NCBI GenBank assembly: GCA_001795165.1
Contig: MGNS01000036.1
Location: forward strand, 13,217 to 18,808
Source of the DNA: Chloroflexi bacterium RBG_16_57_11
Lineage (GTDB): Bacteria; Chloroflexota; Anaerolineae; Anaerolineales; UBA4823
Reading direction: 5' to 3'
Length of the DNA stretch: 5,592 bases
A program made the position numbers and the translations under genes. The notes beneath the pieces were generated by a model, which saw only the letters and a list, made by a program, of their open reading frames with translations, made no database searches and was not told the origin of the DNA. Positions 1-4,805 of the stretch are shown here, in pieces (within the stretch, counting starts at the first letter, position 1; each line of letters starts with the position of its first letter).

Positions 1-2
1 CG

Positions 3-779
3 CTGCTTCCTGCGGGAACCACGGGGGAGGGTATGTTGCTCACACCGGCAGAGCGCATGCAACTGGCGGAGGCGGTCGTCGATCAGGCTGCTGGTCGCGT
101 TTCCGTATTGATTCACACAGGCGCTGTTTCGACTGCAGAGGCCATTACACTTACCTTGCACGCACAACAGATTGGCGCCGATGGCGCCTCCATTATTACC
201 CCCTATTTCTATTCGTATGACGACGACGCCTTGTTCGCCCATTACACTGCTGTCGCCTGCGCAGTGCCCGATTTTCCTCTCTCACTCTACGTTTACCCCG
301 GGAACGCCAAACAAGATATATCCATCGATTTATTCACCCGCTTGCGGATGGCCGCTCCAAACTATGTTGCCATCAAGCTTAGCAACGTAGATTTGATTCA
401 TTTCCAGGAATACGCCCAGGCTGGTGGACCAGATTTTTCACCCTTGTGCGGTGTGGATGGCATCGCGCTGGCCGCACTTGCTGTAGGCTCTGTGGGGCAG
501 GTATCTGGAAACGCAAATGTCTTTCCCAACCCATTTTGCCGCCTGTATACCGCCTTTGCAAACGGTGACCTGCCCGAGGCTCAGCGCCAGCAGCAGATTA
601 TTCAGCGCATCCGCGGCCTGTTCAAAGATAACCTGGCTTACTTCAAGGCGGCCCTCGCCTGGCGCGGCATACCAGTTGGGCAGCCGCGCCTACCAATCCG
701 TGACTTGCAGCCCCTTGAACGGGCTGACTTGCTCGCCGGTCTGGAACAATTAACTCATGAATTCCCAGAAATCCTGTAA
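3..779 (+). CDS. DapA/NanA-family aldolase or lyase (partial, 5' end outside window)
   Basis: This is a class I (Schiff-base) aldolase of the dihydrodipicolinate synthase / N-acetylneuraminate lyase superfamily, a cytoplasmic TIM-barrel enzyme that makes or cleaves pyruvate-containing keto acids. The frame is open to the left edge and bases 15-32 encode the family signature GTTGEG, so the ATG at 33 is internal; about 40 residues are missing upstream. The Schiff-base lysine is the codon at 375-377 (context YVAIKLSN) and the catalytic tyrosine is at 288-290 (context LYVYPGNA). In true dihydrodipicolinate synthases this tyrosine motif reads YNVPxRT. Here the substrate-carboxylate arginine is replaced by Asn, which argues against lysine biosynthesis. 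The late GxxGQVSGNANVFP stretch also fits the family. The gene ends 12 bases before the next one. With a YhcH protein and KdsB downstream, a 2-keto-3-deoxy sugar acid is the likeliest substrate, but this is inference. Family assignment is firm; the reaction is not. Confidence 0.93.
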   Translation: MLPAGTTGEGMLLTPAERMQLAEAVVDQAAGRVSVLIHTGAVSTAEAITLTLHAQQIGADGASIITPYFYSYDDDALFAHYTAVACAVPDFPLSLYVYPGNAKQDISIDLFTRLRMAAPNYVAIKLSNVDLIHFQEYAQAGGPDFSPLCGVDGIALAALAVGSVGQVSGNANVFPNPFCRLYTAFANGDLPEAQRQQQIIQRIRGLFKDNLAYFKAALAWRGIPVGQPRLPIRDLQPLERADLLAGLEQLTHEFPEIL

Positions 780-791
780 AGAGTCTGTTTT

Positions 792-2012
792 ATGACCATA
801 AACGAAAATATACAAACGTTAGTTCAGAGCTATTACGATCAACTCTCTCCTGACACCCAAGTGCTGCTCGATCAGGCAGTCCAGCAGGTTGTTGCTGCCA
901 AGCGCCGCGGCGGGAAGATAGTTGTCATTACCGGGAGCGGCCCGAACCTGCACGAGGGTGTGACCACCCTTATCGCCGAGCTGATCGATAAGGGCATCCT
1001 GGATGGGGTCTCCACCAGCTCTGCAGTCATTGCCCACGAGTTAGCCGGCACCTTGGATCGCGTTCATCGAGTGAACGGGATAAAGTTGGGGATTTCGCCT
1101 TCCATCCTGCCCATGGGAGACATCTTTGAGATAACCCTGCTCTCCGATGAATGGCTCTCCGTGATTCGTCGAGAGCTGGACTTAGACGACAACCTTATCC
1201 GGCGTGGCCTCGCAGCTGATGGGTCAACGATCATCAAAGCTGCTGGCAACATGGCCTATCCGATGGGGCTGCGCACCGAGCGCCTAGCGCGCGAGATCTT
1301 TGCCATGGCGCGCTCTGCCGGGCTGCCGTTCGAGCAAATCGCCGGCTGGGGCGCGGACTTGCATACGATGATCGGCAGTGCAGCGCGCCGGAATGTACCA
1401 GTATTGGTCAGCGTACCTCAACTGATCGGTGGAGGCGGCGTTGGGCTTGCGATCGGCGACAGCATCTCCATCTCTGAGCGCTGCACGCGCATGGCTACGA
1501 TGCTGGATTCGGCGGATGTGATCATCGAATCCGCGATTGCCCTGACGCAGGAAATCCATGATGGCCCGTTCGAGACCTACACCGGACACGGAATCTGGGC
1601 CCATTGGGATGGATATCCCACCACCCGTCTACAGAACAAGACCCTGATCCGGATCGACCTAGATACCAACTTGAAGCGCGCCTGGGACCTGCAGCGAGAG
1701 AGTTCTGCCGTGCAGAGCGCCATTGATAAAGGTCTGCCGAAAACTAAGCTCACCGGAATACCGTTCCGCATGGAGATGTCGGGCTTTGCTAGGCTAGAGA
1801 GCAGCCTGCCTTTGGTGGGAGACATTGGCTCGATCTGGCCGATCATCGCCTGGAAAACAACCCACGCCCTCGGCGTCGAGCTCGATTTTATCAGCCACCC
1901 CCAACAGACACCCGCCGGACAGTCGATGCGCGACTGGATCGTGGATACCGTTCAGCCGTTCGATCGCCGCGCAATGATCGAAAAAAGCCACACCTATCAG
2001 AGGTTTTTATGA
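792..2012 (+). CDS. Conserved-looking protein of unknown function, possible Rossmann/deoxyhypusine-synthase-like fold
   Basis: A 406-residue soluble protein that I do not recognise as a characterised enzyme. After a helical N-terminus (residues 1-38) comes a beta strand and glycine-rich turn, KIVVITGSGPNLHEG (42-56), then LIAELIDKGILDGVSTSSA (60-78) and a His-Glu pair at 82-83. This pattern resembles nucleotide-binding Rossmann-like domains and loosely recalls deoxyhypusine synthase and the NAD-binding domain of archaeal-type ornithine cyclodeaminase. The middle has VPVLVSVPQLIGGGGVG (about 200-216) and a segment with many polar and aromatic residues, QEIHDGPFETYTGHGIWAHW (about 254-273), which look like active-site loops. 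No signal peptide or membrane span is visible. The start at 792 lies 12 bases after the lyase, with only a weak AAAGAG ribosome site. The stop overlaps the kdsB start by four bases (ATGA). Position between a lyase and a cytidylyltransferase suggests an enzyme acting on the same sugar acid. The gene is certain; the function is open. Confidence 0.93.
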   Translation: MTINENIQTLVQSYYDQLSPDTQVLLDQAVQQVVAAKRRGGKIVVITGSGPNLHEGVTTLIAELIDKGILDGVSTSSAVIAHELAGTLDRVHRVNGIKLGISPSILPMGDIFEITLLSDEWLSVIRRELDLDDNLIRRGLAADGSTIIKAAGNMAYPMGLRTERLAREIFAMARSAGLPFEQIAGWGADLHTMIGSAARRNVPVLVSVPQLIGGGGVGLAIGDSISISERCTRMATMLDSADVIIESAIALTQEIHDGPFETYTGHGIWAHWDGYPTTRLQNKTLIRIDLDTNLKRAWDLQRESSAVQSAIDKGLPKTKLTGIPFRMEMSGFARLESSLPLVGDIGSIWPIIAWKTTHALGVELDFISHPQQTPAGQSMRDWIVDTVQPFDRRAMIEKSHTYQRFL

Positions 2013-2752
2013 ACATCGTAGGGATCATCCCGGCTCGCTATGGCTCCACGCGCCTGGAAGGTAAACCATTAAAAGAGATCCTCGGCAAACCGATGATCTA
2101 TTATGTATATCAGGCTGCCCTCAAGGCGAAGCTTCTCAACCGGGTCATTGTCGCCACGGATGACTTCCGAATCCTGGAGGCAGTCCATGCTTTCGGCGGG
2201 GAAGCCCAGATGACCTTATCCAGCCATTCCACTGGGACGGACCGCATTGCCGAAGTGGCACGCGGCATTGACGCAGGGATCGTGGTGAATATCCAGGGCG
2301 ACGAACCCTTACTCGATGCACGACTGATCGACGAAGCGATTCAGCCCATGCTGGACGATCCCAATCTGAAAGCCTGTACACTCTGCCGGGAAATTGAATC
2401 GGTAGAAGATATGCAAAACCCGAATGTTGTAAAAACTGTCTTCGATCAGCAGGGCAACGCCCTGTATTTCTCGCGTTCGCTGATCCCATATCTGCGTAAG
2501 AAAGAAGGGCACCATGCCTACGAGCACATCGGAATTTACGTCTATTCTCGGGATTTCTTAATGCGCTATGTTCAAATGCCGCAGACACCCTTGGAGAAGA
2601 CCGAATCGCTGGAACAGCTTCGCATCCTGGAGAATGGGATCCGGCTCAAGGTAGTCGTCACCCAATTTGAATACAACGGGCTAAGCGTTGACACAGCCGA
2701 GGACCTGGAACGAGTAAGGCAGATTCTGGAAGAACAGGCTAAATCGAGATGA
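2009..2752 (+). CDS. kdsB: 3-deoxy-manno-octulosonate cytidylyltransferase (CMP-KDO synthetase)
   Basis: The family transfers CMP from CTP to KDO or a related ulosonic acid, the activation step before its transfer onto a glycan; it is cytoplasmic and Mg-dependent. The length of 247 residues is typical. Motifs in order: IPARYGSTRLEGKPL (7-21, CTP-binding loop), VATDD (48-52), HSTGTDRIAE (73-82), VVNIQGDEPLLD (92-103, with the metal-binding Asp98), NPNVVK and ALYFSRSLIPY in the middle, EKTESLEQLRILENG (196-210) and SVDTAEDLE (226-234, Asp228 as the second metal ligand). The usual Gly before VDT is Ser here, a mild change. The start overlaps the upstream stop (ATGA), with AGAGG at 1999-2003 as ribosome site, and the stop overlaps the next start in the same way. 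The match to KdsB is strong. Substrate could be KDO, 8-amino-KDO or another ulosonate. A KdsB beside a lyase and a sugar importer is unusual (see findings). Confidence 0.95.
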   Translation: MNIVGIIPARYGSTRLEGKPLKEILGKPMIYYVYQAALKAKLLNRVIVATDDFRILEAVHAFGGEAQMTLSSHSTGTDRIAEVARGIDAGIVVNIQGDEPLLDARLIDEAIQPMLDDPNLKACTLCREIESVEDMQNPNVVKTVFDQQGNALYFSRSLIPYLRKKEGHHAYEHIGIYVYSRDFLMRYVQMPQTPLEKTESLEQLRILENGIRLKVVVTQFEYNGLSVDTAEDLERVRQILEEQAKSR

Positions 2753-3213
2753 TCGTCACGACCTTGGCGCATATGGAAGAGCAGCTAAAGTGGACGCCTG
2801 CCCTGCAGGTCGCATTTTCCTTTTTACGAAGCATCGATGCCGGCAATCTGCAGGATGGGCGTATTGTAATCGATGGGGAGCGTGTCTTTGCGATTGTCTC
2901 TGCGTATACAACGAAAATAAAAGAGAGCCATATTGAAATGGAAGGACACCGGAAATTTATCGACTTACAGTACCTAGCACAGGGTGAAGAATCGATCTGT
3001 TGGGCGCCTGCGGAACAGGTTCCGGTGACCACCCCCTATCAATCTGAGAGCGACGCCTGGCAGGGCGAACTCCCGCTTGAATCAGTGACCTGGGTTAGGT
3101 TAGCGCCGGGTCAGGTAGCTGTGCTTTATCCCAGTGACGCTCACGCTCCCCAATACGTCTTCGAGTCTCCCGCCCCAGTCAAGAAAATAGTAGTCAAAGT
3201 TGCATTAGAGTGA
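2749..3213 (+). CDS. YhcH/YjgK/YiaL family protein, probable sugar-acid anomerase
   Basis: A 154-residue single-domain cupin-like protein of the YhcH/YjgK/YiaL (DUF386) family. E. coli YhcH has been reported as a metalloprotein anomerase that opens the ring of N-acetylneuraminate for the NanA aldolase. Visible family marks are the start MIVTTLAHMEEQ followed by LQVAFSFL, the central EMEGHRKFIDLQY (63-75) with His67, Asp72 and Gln74, GEESI soon after, and YPSDAHAPQ (127-135) with His132, then the C-terminal KKIVVKV strand. The His and acidic residues in these positions are the expected metal ligands. The ATG at 2749 overlaps the kdsB stop (ATGA); the next in-frame ATG at 2773 would remove the conserved first strand, so 2749 is preferred. 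Its presence with a NanA/DapA-type lyase supports ulosonic-acid metabolism. YiaL-like members occur in other sugar operons, so the exact substrate is uncertain. Confidence 0.93.
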   Translation: MIVTTLAHMEEQLKWTPALQVAFSFLRSIDAGNLQDGRIVIDGERVFAIVSAYTTKIKESHIEMEGHRKFIDLQYLAQGEESICWAPAEQVPVTTPYQSESDAWQGELPLESVTWVRLAPGQVAVLYPSDAHAPQYVFESPAPVKKIVVKVALE

Positions 3214-3299
3214 TAGCTCCACTAAAACGATAACAATGCGACGATGCAGGAGTTGTCTTAAAAAGTTCTTAAAATCAGGTCTGATGTTCATGCAGTTAC

Positions 3300-3308
3300 A
3301 GGAGGTGA
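3300..3308 (+). promoter_or_regulatory. Orphan perfect Shine-Dalgarno sequence AGGAGGTGA
   Basis: These nine bases match the complement of the usual 16S rRNA 3' end without a mismatch. No ATG, GTG or TTG lies at the normal 5-10 base distance downstream: the bases there read atatcccaatc. The first ATG (3342) is followed at once by TGA. It may be a ribosome standby or regulatory site, a relic of a lost start, or coincidence. Confidence 0.35.
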
Positions 3309-3356
3309 ATATCCCAATCTTCGACAGGCAGATCTATAGTAATGTGAATTCACTCC
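3301..3356 (+). promoter_or_regulatory. Possible SD-sequestering stem in the transporter leader
   Basis: GGAGGTGAAT at 3301-3310 can pair with ATTCACTCC at 3348-3356, giving nine base pairs with one bulged G and a 37-base loop. The same CTCC at 3353-3356 could instead pair with GGAG of the true ribosome site at 3386-3389. This allows two alternative folds in an RNA leader, but only if transcription starts upstream of about 3300, which I cannot show. Read by eye, without energy calculation. Confidence 0.25.
3335..3353 (+). promoter_or_regulatory. Possible -10 box and palindromic operator before the transporter genes
   Basis: TATAGT at 3335-3340 matches five of six bases of the bacterial -10 consensus. 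Three bases later GTGAATTCAC (3344-3353) is a perfect 10-bp palindrome, placed where a repressor would cover the start of transcription. No good -35 box lies 16-18 bases upstream of TATAGT, so the promoter is weakly supported. A second dyad, ATCAG-GT-CTGAT, lies at 3274-3285 and overlaps a TAAAAT (3270-3275). The gap of 185 bases, against overlaps elsewhere, is itself the main reason to expect control elements here. Confidence 0.25.
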
Positions 3357-3385
3357 ATCAATCAAGACTTTGTTAGAGAATATCC

Positions 3386-3390
3386 GGAGG
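3386..3390 (+). promoter_or_regulatory. Ribosome binding site GGAGG of the binding-protein gene
   Basis: GGAGG followed by eight A-rich bases precedes the ATG at 3399. It is the strongest correctly spaced ribosome site in the window and fixes the start of the lipoprotein gene, consistent with high expression of the binding protein relative to its neighbours. Confidence 0.85.
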
Positions 3391-3398
3391 AAAAGATA

Positions 3399-4805
3399 AT
3401 GAAAGCTCGCTGGTTTGTTTTTATTCTGGTTCTGGTTGCGATGCTGGCATCTTGCGCCCAACCAACACCACCCGTAGCGCAAGTAACTGAGCCACCGGCT
3501 GCAGCAACCGAAGCCGCTCCTACAGCAGTCCCCCCCGCCGAACCCAAACCGACCGAACCACCGACCGCAGCGCCGCCGGACGAGCCGGCCGCTCCAGAAA
3601 CGCTCACTTTCTGGATGATGAAGACTTTCGTCGACGAGGCCAATACACAAGTAGAAGAACGGGCGAAAGCTTTCGAAGCAGAAAATAATGTCAAGGTAGA
3701 TGTCCGAATGATCGCAATTGACGATCTATATCCCCAATGGGCAGCTGCGATTGAATCGGGAGATGTACCTGATGTCACTTACTGCGGATATGAAGACGCC
3801 GGGAAATTCTATAATCAGGGAGTCCTGGCCGACTTGAGCGATGTGGTTGCTCAAATTCAGGCTGACAACGGTCCGATGAATGAAGCCGTGGTCAAAGCCG
3901 GGACTTTTGATGGCAAACAATATGCTGTGCCGATGTGGGCCGAGCCAACTGTACTGTATTACCGCACAGACCTGTTCGAAAAAGCCGGGATCCAAGCCCC
4001 ACCTGAGACTTGGGAGGAATTTCTGGAGGATGCGAAGCTTCTCACGGACGAGTCTGCCGGAGTTTATGGAGCAGGATTTGGCCTGGGTCGCGATAACTCT
4101 GACAGTGAATGGTGGATGCGCGATATCCTCTGGGGTAACGGAGCCTCGCTGTTCAACGAAGATGGCAGCGCTGCAGCAGTTAATTCTCCTGAAGCGCAGG
4201 TCGCTTTTCAGTGGTTGAAGGATTTCTGGACAACTGCCAATGTCAATCCGCCTGGCGTCATAGGATGGGATGACGGTGGAAACAACGCAGCGTATCTCGC
4301 AGGCCAGTCTGCAATGATTGTTAACACTGGCAGCGTCTATCGAAAGATGAGAGATGAGGTTCCAGATATGTTGGAAGTATCCGGATTTACCCTTCTACCA
4401 GCTGGCCCGGAAGGACGATACGTGACGGGGATATCCAACCACCTGTGCATGTTCACAGGGGCGAAGAATCCCGAACTTGGGAAGAAGCTGATCGCCTACA
4501 TGGGCGATAAGGATTGGCTCCGCGAATGGATGAAGACCGGCGGTTATCTTTTGATCCCGCCCTACAATGACCTGATCGAAGACGAATTTTGGCAGACGGA
4601 TATTGGCAAAGTGTTCGGTGCAACTCCTCAATTCTTTGCTTTTCTCGGCGCTCCTGGTCCATACACACCGGCTGCGGGGCAGGTTGCGACGGACCGTTTG
4701 CTGACCAATGCAATGGAGGAATTCGTGGTTCAGAATAAACCGATCGAAGAAGTCCTCCAGAAATTGAGTGATGATATCAACGCTGTAATTGCTGCCAGCA
4801 AATAA
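3399..4805 (+). CDS. Sugar ABC transporter substrate-binding lipoprotein (family 1, MalE/UgpB type)
   Basis: This is the extracytoplasmic receptor of a carbohydrate ABC importer, 468 residues. The N-terminus has Lys2 and Arg4, a hydrophobic core (5-15) and the lipobox LASC (16-19), so it should be lipidated at Cys19 and anchored in the membrane. Residues 20-66 form a low-complexity linker of Pro, Ala, Thr and Glu, a tether often seen in Chloroflexota lipoproteins. The folded domain begins with ETLTFWMM (67-74), followed by AKAFEAENNVKVDV and SGDVPDVTYCGYEDAGKF, the usual first lobe of family 1 binding proteins. Later YYRTDLFEKAGI, PPETWEEFLEDAKLL and the hinge-region segments AAYLAGQSAMIVNTGS also fit. 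Many Trp, Tyr and Asp residues suit a sugar ligand. The stop shares one base with the permease start (TAATG). Given the upstream genes, a sugar acid or an oligosaccharide containing one is a reasonable ligand guess, but sequence alone does not show it. Confidence 0.95.
   Translation: MKARWFVFILVLVAMLASCAQPTPPVAQVTEPPAAATEAAPTAVPPAEPKPTEPPTAAPPDEPAAPETLTFWMMKTFVDEANTQVEERAKAFEAENNVKVDVRMIAIDDLYPQWAAAIESGDVPDVTYCGYEDAGKFYNQGVLADLSDVVAQIQADNGPMNEAVVKAGTFDGKQYAVPMWAEPTVLYYRTDLFEKAGIQAPPETWEEFLEDAKLLTDESAGVYGAGFGLGRDNSDSEWWMRDILWGNGASLFNEDGSAAAVNSPEAQVAFQWLKDFWTTANVNPPGVIGWDDGGNNAAYLAGQSAMIVNTGSVYRKMRDEVPDMLEVSGFTLLPAGPEGRYVTGISNHLCMFTGAKNPELGKKLIAYMGDKDWLREWMKTGGYLLIPPYNDLIEDEFWQTDIGKVFGATPQFFAFLGAPGPYTPAAGQVATDRLLTNAMEEFVVQNKPIEEVLQKLSDDINAVIAASK

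Larger units (their letters stand above)
3284..3376 (+). other. Possible 30-codon leader ORF (weak)
   Basis: An ATG at 3284 opens a 30-codon frame ending in TAG at 3374-3376, inside the gap before the binding-protein gene. The predicted peptide begins MFMQLQEVNIPIFD and shows no signal or known domain. There is no convincing ribosome site before it; the strong AGGAGGTGA lies inside it. It could be a leader peptide, a remnant, or chance. Chance is the most likely for an ORF this short. Confidence 0.12.

Noticed and set aside
33..779. ATG at 33 as the true start of the lyase gene
   Set aside because: The frame is open upstream to the window edge and bases 15-32 encode the family signature GTTGEG, which must be part of the protein.
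3..779. Lysine-pathway dihydrodipicolinate synthase (dapA)
   Set aside because: The carboxylate-binding Arg of YNVPxRT is replaced, and the neighbours are sugar-acid and sugar-transport genes with no lysine-pathway gene in view.
2145..2588. 147-residue minus-strand frame inside kdsB
   Set aside because: It lies wholly antisense to a gene with clear KdsB motifs and its Arg/Ser/Gly-rich product has no recognisable motif.
3253..3275. Promoter TTGTCT with TAAAAT
   Set aside because: The spacing between the two hexamers is only 11 bases, too short for a standard sigma-70-type promoter.
3214..3283. Terminator after the yhcH-like gene
   Set aside because: No stable inverted repeat followed by a T run is visible here, so I cannot say whether transcription ends before the transporter genes.
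3288..3778. Minus-strand frames over the start of the binding-protein gene
   Set aside because: Their Gly/Ala/Ser-rich or Arg/Cys/Trp-rich products are antisense readings of the Pro/Ala/Thr linker; no ribosome site or family motif supports them.
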